From contig CAJUPX010000002.1 of assembly GCA_910588685.1 (NCBI GenBank), positions 62,001 to 126,000 of the forward strand: 64,000 nt of DNA. Reading direction: 5' to 3'. Source of the DNA: an uncultured Christensenellaceae bacterium. Its GTDB lineage: Bacteria; Bacillota; Clostridia; Christensenellales; Borkfalkiaceae. Position 1 is the stretch's first letter; each line of letters starts with the position of its first letter. This document shows positions 58,401 through 64,000 of the stretch, piece after piece. The notes under the pieces were generated by a model. That model was not told where the DNA came from. It worked only from the letters and a program-made list of their open reading frames with translations, and searched no databases. Both the position numbers and the translations under genes were made by a program.

Positions 58401-61400
58401 GGAAGCATTGAGCCGTCCGCAGCTTTTATTACGTAGTCTTCAACTACTTCGGTTGTGCCGTTGCTGTACGTAAGCGTTACGGTAAGAAGAGCTCTTAAAT
58501 CTTCAGCCGTGCCGCCGACGTATACGTGTTTACTGCCGTCAAGCTCAACGCTAATACCTTTAAGAGTCAAAGGCTCCGAAGGCTTAGCCGTAATACCGGT
58601 CTGGAGATTTGCCGTTAAATCGTTTACGTAAATTGTTACCGCGAGCTTGCCGTCCGCAACGTTCAATACGAGCGCGTATTCACCGTCGCCGAGCTTTCTC
58701 TCGGTACCGTTGGACATATACGCCGTAACTTCGATATAATTTTTAAGTTCGTCCGCGGTTACGGTTGCATAGAATTCTGCGGGCGCGCTGTCCGACCATT
58801 TTGCCGAAATACCCACTACGTTTTCAACTTCGGGAGTTTCGCCGGGTTTCCCGGAATCGGGCTGAGCAATTTTCAGCTCAAATTCGCCAGTTTCGCCCAT
58901 AAACGTTACGGTAAGCTTATCGCCGCTTAACGCAAGTTCATAGCCATTGACAACTTTGGTATGAGTGCCGACTTTTACGTTATTTTTATATGCGTCGTAA
59001 ACAGCCTTTACTTCGAGAGTGATATAACCCTCTGAAATATAGTGTTCAACCGCAGCCAAAGTAGCGCCTGCGCCGAGTTCAACCGTCTGCGTACCCGTTA
59101 CGGTAATACCCGTAAGCTCTACTCTGTCAACCTCTTCGGGTGAAGGATTAGGATTATCGGGAGTAGGGTCTACCGTAATTTGTGTAGGAACGAGAGCGTA
59201 GAATTCAGCACTTCCGCCGTTATAAGTAACCGTAATTTGTACAAGACTGCCGTTATCTACCGTGGACGGCGTGCCAACTGTTATAATTGCGGTTGCCGTA
59301 ACGTCCTCGGAAGAGCCGTCGTCGTAATGAGCGGTTACCTTAGTTATGGATTTAATATAAGTATCCAAATCCCCGTCGCTGTACTTGGTACTATCAATAA
59401 GGAGAGGATTATTTGCCGTGCCTGCAACGTTTAAAGTGATACCCGTAAACTCTTTGGTTGCATAGGTGCCGTTAACGGTGCCTGTATTTCCGTCGTAATT
59501 TACCGTTACAGTAAATTCTCCGTCTGCCGCCGCTGCTACGCTGTAAGTGTAGTCCTCTACTTCCACCTCGTCGCCGCTGTTGTAAACAACGGATACGGTG
59601 AGGTAATTTTTAAGTACTTCCTTACTGTCGGTAGCGTAGAACTTGTAACCATCTTTAAGTACAACGTTAACGCTTGCTATTTCAAGGGGTTTATCGGTAC
59701 CGTCGTCGTCGGTATATTCCGTAGTAACGGTAACGGTGAAGGTTGTAATAGCGCCGCCGTAGCTTACAGTTACCGTATTGCCGCCGTCCTTGAACGAACC
59801 GCTGAGCACGTAGCCTTCAACGTTGGTTTCGGTATTGCCGTTGCTAAGAGTTGCATTTACGGTAAGAGTACCCGCTTTAAGCACGTCGTTTACAGGGCTG
59901 TCGGGATAAATCTTAACAGCAGTGCCCTGTACGTAATTTGCAGTTATGCTTGTAACGGTTATAGGTTCGCCGGGAACAGTAAGCACTTCAACGGTGAGAT
60001 TGCACGTGTATTCAACGCCGTCCAACGTGTAGGTAATAACAACCGTATAAACGGTATCTTTTTCAAATACCGACGCGTCGGTCAAGCCTGCGCAGGTAAA
60101 CGTAAGATTGTCTTTTATTATAGAGCGCGTGCCGTCGTTATTTACAGCATATACGATTACGCGGTCTTTGATATTTCCGAGAGTTGTGCCGAAGCTTACC
60201 TTTATGGAATCGTTATCGGTTGCAATGCTGCCGTTGAACTTAACCTCTTCCACGGTAACTTCAAACGTTGCCGTTTTGCCGGAGAAGTTAACGGTGATTG
60301 TATTTTTGCCCTGCGCCAAAGTACCTGTCAGCGTGTATTTGTCCGCTGCAAGCTGTATAGGCTCTTCGGTTCCGTAAGTTATCGATACCGTAAGATGTTC
60401 TTTAAGGTCGTCTAAGTTATAGCTGCCGGGCGCGGAGGTGTAAATAACCGTACCGTCGTAATTTGCAGTGAACGCGGTTACCGCCTGCGAGCTCGTAATA
60501 ACAGTTACGGTTAAGCTCGTTGTTGCGCCGAGGTAGTAAACGGTAACGCTCGTCTGACCGTTTGCGGTGTTAGCAAGGTTGCCGATAAGCTGATACTCGT
60601 CTGCCGCAAGAGCTCTGCTCGTACCGTCGGTATAGTAAGCCCAGACTTCAAGCCCTTCTTTTACCCTGTCTACATCGTATGCGGGATAAAGCGTTACGGG
60701 AGTGTAATTAACTACCGCGATATGGTCGAGCACCTGAGGCGTGGAATCCTGCATTTCAACTTTTACCTTGAAAGGCACGGGCTCGAGTCCGCCGTACTGT
60801 ACGTACATAGTAGCGTAGCCGTTTACGGTTACGTCAAGAGAGCCGGTAATGCTGTAATCCGTAACTACTTTATAGGTCTTGTCGCTGTAGTATGCGGTTA
60901 CGGTTAAGAGCTTGGAAAGGCTTGCAGGCGCCGTGGACGCATAAACCTTTGTATAGCCCTGATTGAAGTTAGCTGTAATGCCCGTGAGCGCAGCTTCGCT
61001 TACGCGAACCTCTACGGAAGCGACAAAGCCGTTGTAAGTTACCTTTATACTGCTTATCTTGCCTGCTTCGAGTACGCCCGAAAGCTCGTAATTCTCCAAT
61101 GGCGAACTTGTTCCGTCGGTGTATTTTGCATAAACTTCGATAAAGCTTCTTAATTCGTCAAGACTGCTCGTTGCATACAGAGTGTAATCAACTTCCTGAC
61201 CGTTGTTTTTAGCTATGGAAGCCTCTATACCGCTGAGAAGTACGGGCAGCTTATCGCCGGGATTTTCGGGGTCGGGCTGCGTTTCAACCTGAACCTTGAA
61301 CGTTGTCGTAAATCCTTTATAAGTCACGGTTATAGTAGCCATACCGTTTTTATCGATATCGCTTAAATTGCCGGAGAGCGAATACTCGGTTACCTCCGCC

Positions 61401-64000
61401 GATTTTCCGTCTGCATACGTTGCGGTTACGGTGAGGTTTGACTTTAACTCGTCGAGAGGAGTATTGCCGTATACGTTTGTTTTCTTTGCGTAATTTGCGG
61501 ATATGCCGGTTACTTCAAGCTCGGACACGCTTACTTTAAACGTAGCGCTCTTGCCGTTGTAAGTTACCGTGATAACCGAAACGCCCACTTTAAGCTCGCC
61601 TGTAAGCGTGTAAGTGTAAACTCTTTCGCTTGCGGGGTTGCCGTCGTCGCCGTTATAGTTATAGGTTGCGGTTACGGTGAGGTTGGGTTTTAAGTCCTCG
61701 ATATCCGAAGTTACGTAAACCGCGCCCGTCTGCTCGTATTCCGCCGTAATGTTGACAATTTCAATCGCCGTGTCGGGGTAGCCGGGCAGCGTGGAAACGA
61801 ATACCCGGAACGTTGTTTCAGGGATGTAGGGGTCAACGTTATACTTAACCTTTATGGTTGCAAAGCCGTTTTCGAGCTTAGTCAAATCGCCTTCAAGAGA
61901 GAGCGAATAGGAATTGCTGTCGAGAACCTTTGTCGTATTGTTGTTGTAATATGCGGTTACAACAAGCGACGAACGGAGGTCATCAAGAGGAGTATTGCCG
62001 TACACAACGTCGGTAGGCGTGTACTGTGCGGAAATACTTACAACTCTTACAGCCTGAACCTCTACCGTTACGTACGTGCTCTTGCCGCCGTAGTTTACGG
62101 TTACAGTGCAGGTGCCTACCGTAAGCGTTCCCGAAAGAGTATAGTCGGAAACTATATCCGTAGTGCCGTCGTTGCGCTTAACTTCAACTTCGAGCTTGCC
62201 CTTTAAGCTGTCAAGACTGTCGCCTTCGTAAACGACTCCCGCGCCGTCAATAAGCTTTGCCGTGAGAGAAACTATCTCAACAACGATGGGTTCGTCTGAG
62301 AAATCAACGTCGATTATAACCGTCTGGGTAAATACTTTACCTTCTACCGTATAAGTAACGGTAAGCATAGAATGCTCGTTGGTAAGTTCGCCGGTAAGAG
62401 TATAACCGTCAGCAGCGAGCGCTTCGCCGCGCGTGCCGTCGTTGTATACAGGGATAACCGTAATTAACTTTTTAACGTCGTCCAGAGGAGTATTGCCGTA
62501 AATCTTATCGTTCGCGGTCTGGTTATTTGTAACTTCGATTCCGCTTACTACGCGCGCAATTACTACTACGTCAACCGTTTTGTCGTCGCCGACGTAGGAT
62601 ACCGTAAACGTTACGGTGCCGGACTTAAGCGTGCCGTCCTCTTTTAAGTATCCGTCCGCGGTAAGAATATAATCTGTGATAGCTTTAGTGTACGTAACGT
62701 CGGTGCCGTCCACCCTTAACGTTGCGATAACGCTGAGCGCGCCGCTCGCTTTAACGTCGTCAAGAGTGTAGCTGTCGTAGATAGCTACCGAGCCTACGTA
62801 GCTGACCGAAATGCTCTCTACCTTAGCAGGCAAATCTTCGGTTACCTTGTCAACCGTTACGGTTATAGAAACGTAAACGTTTTCGTTTCCGTTATATGTT
62901 ACAAGGATTGTATTGTTGCCTACCGTAAGGCTTGTTGCACCGCCGGCAATTGAAAGAGTATAATCTTCCGTTACCTCTTCTTCGCCGTTGTTAAAGTAAA
63001 GCTTAACGGTGAGTAACGCCTTAATCTGTTCGAGAGTTGTGTTTGCAGGCAGAGTAATATAAGTTTTACCGTCTGCAAATACGGCGGTTATACCGTATTT
63101 TGTAGGATTATCGGGGTCGGGGTTGTGGTTGGGATTATCGGGGTCGGTCTCAGGAGGAACTACCGCCTTATCGGTAATTGTAGGAGTAACCGTCGCTATT
63201 TTGCCGTTGTGCGAAACAACAACGCCGTCTTTCAAAGTTGTTCCTGCAAGCTCTAAGGTATAGTCTGCTTCGTCAACCGCCTCCAAAGTATGTGCGGCAG
63301 GCGTTCCGTCGTTGAAATTATACGTATATGCGCCGTAAACGCTCAACGTACCGTTTGACTTGAATTTATCAAGACCGTCGATTTCATACAACGCGCCTTT
63401 CTGGTCGTAATGAACCTTGATAGAGTCAAGAGTTATACTCTCGACTTTGCTCATATCTATTTCGGTATCGCCGCCGGGCGTAGGCGTGGGATTTGAAGGG
63501 TCACCGTCGCCGGGAACAGTTATCGTGCCGCTATTGTCGATTACGTTAACCGTGAAATTAGCCGTCTTACCATTGTATTCTACAGTAAATACGTAATTTC
63601 CGGCTTCAGCAAAACCGCTTTCATAGCCCTCTTTGTCGCAGGTTAATGTGTAATTGCCTGCTGTGATAACCTGTTCAGTACCGTCGCTTAACAGTGCGGT
63701 AACAACAAGATTATCAAGAACCGTATTGTTTGCAGCGCCTTTAAGTACTTTAACGGTGGAAAGGTTAACTTTGATATTGCTTACAATTGCGTTTGCAATA
63801 ATTACGTCAACGGTCGTTGTTTTGTTGAGCGCGTTTACGGTTAAAGTATTTACTCCCGCGATTATATTTGCGTCTGCAATCGTAAAATCGTCAGCCGCTA
63901 CGGATACCGTTTTAACTGTACTTCCGTCGTGCTTATAAACCGCGTTTACCGTGATATGCTCTTTGATTTCGTCGAGAGTTGCGTTAGCGTAAAGCGTTGC
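43451..64000 (-). CDS. Giant Ig-like repeat surface protein, at least 6849 aa (N-terminus beyond right edge)
   Basis: One frame is open from the window edge (codon 64000-63998) to TAA at 43451; an internal ATG at 63454 is not the start, because the same repeats continue upstream. The protein is built from roughly 90 diverged repeats of about 75 residues. Their consensus is I..I.A.......Y....LDDL...LTVTA.Y.DG....V..YTLSG.L..G...ITVTYNGKTATF.V.V. This resembles the bacterial Ig-like Big_3 fold of secreted adhesins. Proline-rich linkers of the type DPDNP or TDPENPDPTPGTG separate groups of repeats. The C-terminus is GGGVPGWLIGVLIGLAALVI and further hydrophobic residues to KK, then about 30 polar residues ending DDDGFGDNV. 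It therefore has a membrane anchor with a cytosolic tail and no LPXTG. Likely a cell-surface adhesin or stalk. No catalytic domain is seen in this part. Confidence 0.93.
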   Translation of the reverse strand, partial: ATLYANATLDEIKEHITVNAVYKHDGSTVKTVSVAADDFTIADANIIAGVNTLTVNALNKTTTVDVIIANAIVSNIKVNLSTVKVLKGAANNTVLDNLVVTALLSDGTEQVITAGNYTLTCDKEGYESGFAEAGNYVFTVEYNGKTANFTVNVIDNSGTITVPGDGDPSNPTPTPGGDTEIDMSKVESITLDSIKVHYDQKGALYEIDGLDKFKSNGTLSVYGAYTYNFNDGTPAAHTLEAVDEADYTLELAGTTLKDGVVVSHNGKIATVTPTITDKAVVPPETDPDNPNHNPDPDNPTKYGITAVFADGKTYITLPANTTLEQIKALLTVKLYFNNGEEEVTEDYTLSIAGGATSLTVGNNTILVTYNGNENVYVSITVTVDKVTEDLPAKVESISVSYVGSVAIYDSYTLDDVKASGALSVIATLRVDGTDVTYTKAITDYILTADGYLKEDGTLKSGTVTFTVSYVGDDKTVDVVVIARVVSGIEVTNNQTANDKIYGNTPLDDVKKLITVIPVYNDGTRGEALAADGYTLTGELTNEHSMLTVTYTVEGKVFTQTVIIDVDFSDEPIVVEIVSLTAKLIDGAGVVYEGDSLDSLKGKLEVEVKRNDGTTDIVSDYTLSGTLTVGTCTVTVNYGGKSTYVTVEVQAVRVVSISAQYTPTDVVYGNTPLDDLRSSLVVTAYYNNNTTKVLDSNSYSLSLEGDLTKLENGFATIKVKYNVDPYIPETTFRVFVSTLPGYPDTAIEIVNITAEYEQTGAVYVTSDIEDLKPNLTVTATYNYNGDDGNPASERVYTYTLTGELKVGVSVITVTYNGKSATFKVSVSELEVTGISANYAKKTNVYGNTPLDELKSNLTVTATYADGKSAEVTEYSLSGNLSDIDKNGMATITVTYKGFTTTFKVQVETQPDPENPGDKLPVLLSGIEASIAKNNGQEVDYTLYATSSLDELRSFIEVYAKYTDGTSSPLENYELSGVLEAGKISSIKVTYNGFVASVEVRVSEAALTGITANFNQGYTKVYASTAPASLSKLLTVTAYYSDKTYKVVTDYSITGSLDVTVNGYATMYVQYGGLEPVPFKVKVEMQDSTPQVLDHIAVVNYTPVTLYPAYDVDRVKEGLEVWAYYTDGTSRALAADEYQLIGNLANTANGQTSVTVYYLGATTSLTVTVITSSQAVTAFTANYDGTVIYTSAPGSYNLDDLKEHLTVSITYGTEEPIQLAADKYTLTGTLAQGKNTITVNFSGKTATFEVTVEEVKFNGSIATDNDSIKVSFGTTLGNIKDRVIVYAVNNDGTRSIIKDNLTFTCAGLTDASVFEKDTVYTVVITYTLDGVEYTCNLTVEVLTVPGEPITVTSITANYVQGTAVKIYPDSPVNDVLKAGTLTVNATLSNGNTETNVEGYVLSGSFKDGGNTVTVSYGGAITTFTVTVTTEYTDDDGTDKPLEIASVNVVLKDGYKFYATDSKEVLKNYLTVSVVYNSGDEVEVEDYTYSVAAAADGEFTVTVNYDGNTGTVNGTYATKEFTGITLNVAGTANNPLLIDSTKYSDGDLDTYIKSITKVTAHYDDGSSEDVTATAIITVGTPSTVDNGSLVQITVTYNGGSAEFYALVPTQITVDPTPDNPNPSPEEVDRVELTGITVTGTQTVELGAGATLAAVEHYISEGYITLEVKAVYDAYKNNVKVGTHTKVVNGYELALSGDKLTVTFMGETGEFELKIAQPDSGKPGETPEVENVVGISAKWSDSAPAEFYATVTADELKNYIEVTAYMSNGTERKLGDGEYALVLNVADGKLAVTIYVNDLTANLQTGITAKPSEPLTLKGISVELDGSKHVYVGGTAEDLRALLTVTLTYSNGTTEVVEDYVIKAADGSMLPATFTEGELSFKVVSANGEKTSEVLTVDVLDVEKLEITGIRASFVQDGKVYGNTPLKDLSTLTVYATYSDGVERVLEPDEYTFEGTLNAAVSVITVVVTQGDDEFRDSFTVTVEMTTDVPVSITNLEAKIVDNKTSIYTTSKLEDVRGIITVTAYLSNGESIDVSDYEISGELVAGTSVITVTYGGLSASVAIDVKDANIVAIYAEFSQVGDIYANTSLDELRSGLTVTAALSGNSTRVLDSHEYTLSGDLTQLTNGVAEVTVTLNIDNSKQATFNVSVVTGLTDPDNPAPPIIPVSLNSINAVFSQGEDKIYTSTSIDDLRAYLTVTANMSNGESKEVDNYVIQGSLNVGTSVLTVSYSGKTATFEVVVSEVALQPVPDPDNPEAPDSAITVLFIQGSTKIYASTPLDDLRQLLTVTAHFNDGSTAVVTDYQLSGDITDVVTVTYQGHTATFTVKIDEEVVIDSVNAEVKGTTAIYPTSKLDDVRNVLVVTVNYRNNITGEVTSSETLDYTLSGTLSAGTSWLTVSYNGISTTVAVKVLAVEISRIDVKFAQSGKVYESTHLSDLKSMFKVTAVYTDGSTEAIENFTLSGKLEAGKTCTLTLTYNNTTVGEYAVYVEAVKIVSVTAQLNQTENDKVYEGDTLDSIRRLIIVTVAYSNGVEEQISGYSLEGEIVAGVSHLTVTYGGMSDTVAVTVGKVELESLSVIFTQGSTKIYAETPLDDLKPMLDVVAVYNNGNRVTLKADEYLLTRDASDLETVTVVYGGKTQAFEISIEKASTGDPDNPDVPVAITGITAEFNQQGIIYAGSSLDLLRGYLKVTAHFSGAADEVVTGYTLSGELKDSVSIITVSYNGKTANISVNVTGITVDEITANFNQTAKVYSTTGLSALRNMLVVTVRYTDGSISATEDYTLSGDLSSLDKNGYATVTVKAIGSDKTAAFKVYVESTPAQNPDEPAVPVVIDRITVDVAEDIITLYPSMSIEVLRGYITVKAYVNGGEGTVVNDYTLTGTLNVESPTTNITVHYQGKEASFTVNVVPATLTGIVADFNQSYNKVYTSTNLLDLKDMLVVTAKYDDGTERILEAGEYGLTGSLASPVNGVAEITVSYGGKEDKFNVTVETAVILTSITAELAESLPTFYAGTDIEALRGYITVKAFYNNNTAAAGEIITKYSLTAGKLIAGNNTIEVSYNGQTAILNVTAEKVTVTGISAVFTQNRDVYESTALEDLKDMLVVTVNYNDGTTSVLSAEDYGLEKDAAKDNTIIVTYRTFTDTFTVSYAQLPLQPVSITSVKVAATVAGGTVIYPTTSSDDFKQLLENGSITLDITVNYSDGSKEENVTEYTFVNYENGFATISVYGFETKFAVKAEEDTVTSITAEWTDGEVPTVYVNTDVGFLKNLITVKATLKSGATVEVTDFNLTGNLLTAVSGTATLTVTYQGNTATLTVNVNNTPVEPDPDNPVLVELLGITASYTANAGAEFYTANTKDYVLENGTLTVTAYYNDGSINENITGYEVSGDLIKTVNGKATLTVTYLGKTATFTVDVKTTVELPDGGGEVPAEEFELEATFDGATLYANATLDEIKEHITVNAVYKHDGSTVKTVSVAADDFTIADANIIAGVNTLTVNALNKTTTVDVIIANAIVSNIKVNLSTVKVLKGAKLEDITSLKVTALYTDGTEKILESGDYTLSCGGDYTADNGFVSGSYTVTVTLNADVTKTATFTATVIITGTGGDGSEVIPIIPDTDPENPDPTPGTGEDIKVEDVESVVFKGIKASYEQTKDLYDTNTIDDVKSAGTLKVYAVYTYTFKAEVGREPLDTLDVLTDGDYTLALAGEKLADGAEVSYNGATAVIELNVKEADFNVDIDAPGDHEPDPVNPENNKYGITAVFTDSGKATLELSSLGYSIEDLRALLTVKVYYNDGNSDGVVVDDYALEGVIDGAVNKIKVSYSNGKDTVYVYITVTVKEAEQAVPVLESITVNATVAEGVVFTTDTTIDGINSLIANGKITLDITANYNYGTEKVTEGYTLSGDVRLGTSVITVTYMGCTDTFEITVLDKDDPAVNVEIVKVELKTDLEEVYANVTDADIKALSTVTVYYSDGTSEVITDYTLALTNGENTLSAVATVNGIDSNAVVLKVKTQNVDGDDKPVTVTVTAALNDGAKLYEGSAVTEDDVKALLNVTVTETCDGVDTAVVSPNYSVVIPEGMIDENGKLVAGAYTLNVVYNGKVATVDVTVEKREIVTPPEGTTLPEPDEGDDVIADGKNGYYVALKKDSKIYSNSSLDYVKTLLVVKVYYKDGSDWTVLTADDYELSGSLLNLDEDGKATLSVIIGGSAVATITVPVENAPVQGAVIESIHAELAQNVTVYTSTSLDELARYLTVTATYTNKTVEEVTGYTLSGTLSAGTSQITVKYNGFEYVIEIPVLAVELDSITVAYEQNSRVYGTTPIDSLKNDMVVTAYYNDGTSKIVTDYILSGNLADIDKNTGYVTVEVIYGGISAYINVLVETVTDPDTGDKVLVTVKGIEAIFTQGSAVIYTNTGLETLRNLLKVVATFNENGSERTEEVSDYTLSGELVAGKSIIAVNYNGAVAQFEVNVTGKSFANLRVDFAKGSAKIYKSTPLAELKNYLTVIAEYDDGSSETVTVYDLTGVYSADGTLLTVTVTYDDGTAHTATFTVQLETVMNPSGDVEAADFTGITAVYKEEGHTVYEGDDLETLKGYLTVTAHFNNAPDTEVSGYTLHGTLEEGVSVITVKYGGLTDTVRVPVTAPGLIPDEGDVEGAGLTVTFSQGNTKIYSTTGLETLRSMIKVVAHYTNGVDEVVTDYTLSGNLSAVDSNGYATVTVTYKNVSKTIKVLIELEKDPVTGEPVEPVKPVEITDLVADFRQNGTVIYAGASLDTLKGYLTVTAELSDGNKIKVTDYELSGELLAGTATVTVNYGGRTAKFTVNVTANEVVAITASINRTSKVYSVTPFDALRPMLTVKVTYADGTEAETQDYVITGDLSVLDENGFATINILYSGDYNLTPAIVKVLVEHETVVDPDTGETVVKPVVITSIKATLADNVPKFYTSTELKELRGYLKVEAFFGSDTEGTVVSDYELIGKLMVGKSVITVQYNGVTDTFEVEVSAVAVSSITAIYDAGYSKVYASKPVNELADGLTVTAYYTDGSSAYITDYTLSGDLSDLDANGYATVTVTLVTDADISAKFLVKVEVETDENGKPVIDPETGKPVPATLTKITAEIKEGYKIYETSSLDELRSYLTVLAFVGEDKNGTEIADYTLSGTLHAGVSVITASYNGKTADFEVTVIDNSLVGIKAAYAPSGKVYGTMPLNGLKNCLTVTAIYADGTETVLGADDYTLSGILTAGTASEITVTYLKQTAVFFVNVEAEALERIETVITDANAVIYTSSTLDDIRNIIEVKAYTQSAANGEVITDYELTGEIKEGISWLTVSYNGLTDTFSVNVQKVEFVSAEISFRPDSEIYQSTPLNSLKDMLEVKATFSDGSVRVLDADEYTLSGKLEQGKNCEISVLYNGKVVASFQATVSDKLITGIKVTFNQDGAEFYPSNELSDLVSKLTVIAMFDDGTEKAVSPDDYTLTGTLTQGNCTIYVAYNGLQASFNVYVTGLQATALKVDFKQNAHKVYSTTDVNDLRELLTVTAYYNDGTSGEVTDYALDADLTTLDKNGNATAYVTYGGLDPVSFSVYVESRTDEDGNVVPVTIISLTAELNLPEGTAVYAGDDIETLRKYLTVTATYDDGSDPAVVSEYSLEGTLNAGDNILTAVYNGKRANFKVTAVSRNVTGISVQVVGNMKIYLNTPIELLAGIIEVTEFYADGSSSITTDYTLTGDLAAGNVITVTSNKDNSITATFTVTVETVKDPETGDNVPATLEKITAEFKYLTDTEGNELPVYTTDLDGLKAMLTVKAYVTGDETGTVLAADEYTLTGDLIPGLNDVVVEYQGKTAVFSVRITGAKVVSVSVERTAYNSVYPSSTVNELKGMIAVTAYLSDGTTRILNTNEYDLRTKTGGSYDSILNLVKGAACDIYVVYTAGGAEYEQIVPAVSFSVQVENYTVENILVEFAKDSNGFLDYTVYETTDLDTLRNQIVVTALFSSYTDSDGTLISPEPAVVGNYEIAVQGGALKLGDNLLMITYAGKYGEVKVKVVEPAVTGITAEIDGSVKIYAGSTLDDVKAHLTVTATLADGTERNITDYSLQLVNGTELVTGANRILVKDTASGYECYITVIVEAATFKGIVVETPEAGVNVYEYATEDDIKSQITVYAEMTDGQRELLANGDYTLVFDLATSDDVTVKYNGASETFKVNITKNSVVRIAAVFSPTGKIFEGSTKAEIESYLKIAAYYSDGTFKVIKAADCNITFTKPVAGQDCTITVEYEGQSCEVVVTVESVSPDSLTVKLDTVPVVYEDSITLEYFRQYLTVKANYGTDSVEVAGYVLTAADGALNEDGTLKSGTHVIYVNYGGRKEPVTVTIESVTVTGLTAEYQQKTIYSDEISGLTLDEIVAKFGQLTLTTTCSNGTNGTLSISDVKLQLINDSITGSGTYTITVTYLADQNITAQFTLEVTERYARSITVADFKPTETIYSSTDVQDLLKYFTVVIHYNDGTASEPISLATDSTGFAISGDLSIAENGGKPVITLTYATTLNGQTVNVPVTFDDFEVTPVAPESFTVEFDADGAGEIFDNQSLDDYLGYITATLIYNDGSRQNIAIEDCTVSGDFSKAGTATVTVTYTLDGVEYTASFDVNVTALTSQLKVVVDGEIEIYDGDDINGIKNKLTVTLEYNNGEVVNIAANDYTLTLNGSTVTVTLNSDTSKTATFNITVNTIVLESITVTYQPADGTVITGTTPLATIKSMLTVTAHYSDGSTKVLTADEYDLVPPTGDLSAGGNYTYTVNYEGKSATQIIYIAPATTPGNNDENKGGGVPGWLIGVLIGLAALVILVVVVLLVVLKKLKATTNNTTVNETTIIYQGDDDGFGDNV
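53438..53704. repeat. 267-base perfect direct repeat inside the giant gene, copy 1
   Basis: Identical to 63734-64000 at an offset of 10,296 bases (3432 codons, in frame). It encodes the segment from KHDGSTVKTVSVAADDF to LSTVKVLKGA. It may extend beyond the window, as the match reaches the last base. Confidence 0.95.
63734..64000. repeat. 267-base perfect direct repeat inside the giant gene, copy 2 (reaches window edge)
   Basis: Second copy of 53438-53704. Downstream of both copies the protein keeps the same order of features, with small linker insertions: a DGTE..I.SG.YTL.C block, a Pro-rich linker, VES...IK, and KYGITAVF. A longer segmental duplication is therefore indicated. Confidence 0.95.

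Noticed and set aside
57056..58411. 451-codon open frame on the plus strand, opposite the giant gene
   Set aside because: It is an antisense shadow of the repeat gene: composition rich in Tyr, Arg and Cys, no ribosome binding site, and similar shadows occur throughout 43.8-64 kb because the repeats lack stops in that frame.
63452..63454. ATG at 63454 as the start of the giant gene
   Set aside because: The frame stays open to base 64000 with the same repeat type and a proline-rich linker directly before it, and no ribosome binding site precedes this ATG.
43451..64000. Regular repeats that could suggest a CRISPR array or satellite
   Set aside because: The periodicity is about 225 bases, in frame, with diverged DNA and conserved protein, so it is a coding repeat.

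Overview
The window looks like a chromosome segment of an uncultured, low-to-mid GC, Gram-positive endospore-former lineage (Clostridia). The evidence is the order yicC-gmk-rpoZ-priA-...-def-fmt-rsmB-...-rlmN-rpe-thiN-spoVM, which is the Firmicutes arrangement known from Bacillus subtilis, together with addB-addA, FmdB-type and YitT-type genes, many lipobox signal peptides and strong AGGAGG-type ribosome binding sites. TGA is a normal stop here (it ends the first yitT, def and the nitrilase-like gene). No rRNA, tRNA, CRISPR array, insertion sequence or prophage gene was recognised. No gene-free stretch exceeds 300 bases; the largest are 43221-43450, 16733-16917 and 12413-12589.

Layout. 1-5278 (minus): addB-addA, recombinational repair nuclease; addA runs off the left edge. 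5394-6509 (plus): a lone lipoprotein. 6553-12412 (minus): an accessory, AT-rich secreted-protein island, read as papain-like cysteine peptidase (with an in-frame TGA) - small membrane protein - subtilisin-like peptidase - three tandem copies of one small lipoprotein. The two protease genes share a 46/48 identical leader and the lipoprotein copies share a perfect 285-base repeat. 12590-16732 (minus): neopullulanase-like GH13 enzyme and glgB, a glycogen/alpha-glucan pair, divergent from 16918-18870 (plus), two tandem YitT-family membrane proteins. 18911-21445 (minus): a protein that looks like a gutted DUF4011/DUF3320-type helicase.

21519-34513 (minus): the long housekeeping operon for nucleotide, transcription, translation-initiation and rRNA-modification functions, ending in thiN, a 25-codon spoVM too short for most gene callers, and an M19 dipeptidase. 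Two non-canonical genes sit inside it: a TIR-domain plus leucine-rich-repeat protein between priA and def, and an alpha/beta hydrolase between rsmB and rlmN. The B. subtilis neighbours coaBC, prpC, prkC and rsgA are absent from this run.

34642-37928: a small zinc-ribbon protein, an M1-type metallopeptidase lipoprotein, a nitrilase-fold protein with its catalytic cysteine replaced by glutamate, and a small lipoprotein. 37929-43220 (minus): a complete polyamine ABC importer (potABCD) led by its XRE-cupin regulator, with two palindromic operators 31 bases apart upstream. 43451-64000 (minus): a single giant surface protein, at least 6849 residues in this window and open at the right edge, made almost entirely of about 75-residue bacterial Ig-like (Big_3-like) repeats and ending in one membrane helix with a short tail and no sortase motif. 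It contains a perfect 267-base in-frame direct repeat at a distance of 10,296 bases.

The most unusual material is the protease/lipoprotein island, the TIR-LRR insertion in a housekeeping operon, the apparently catalytically dead helicase and nitrilase relatives, and the giant adhesin.
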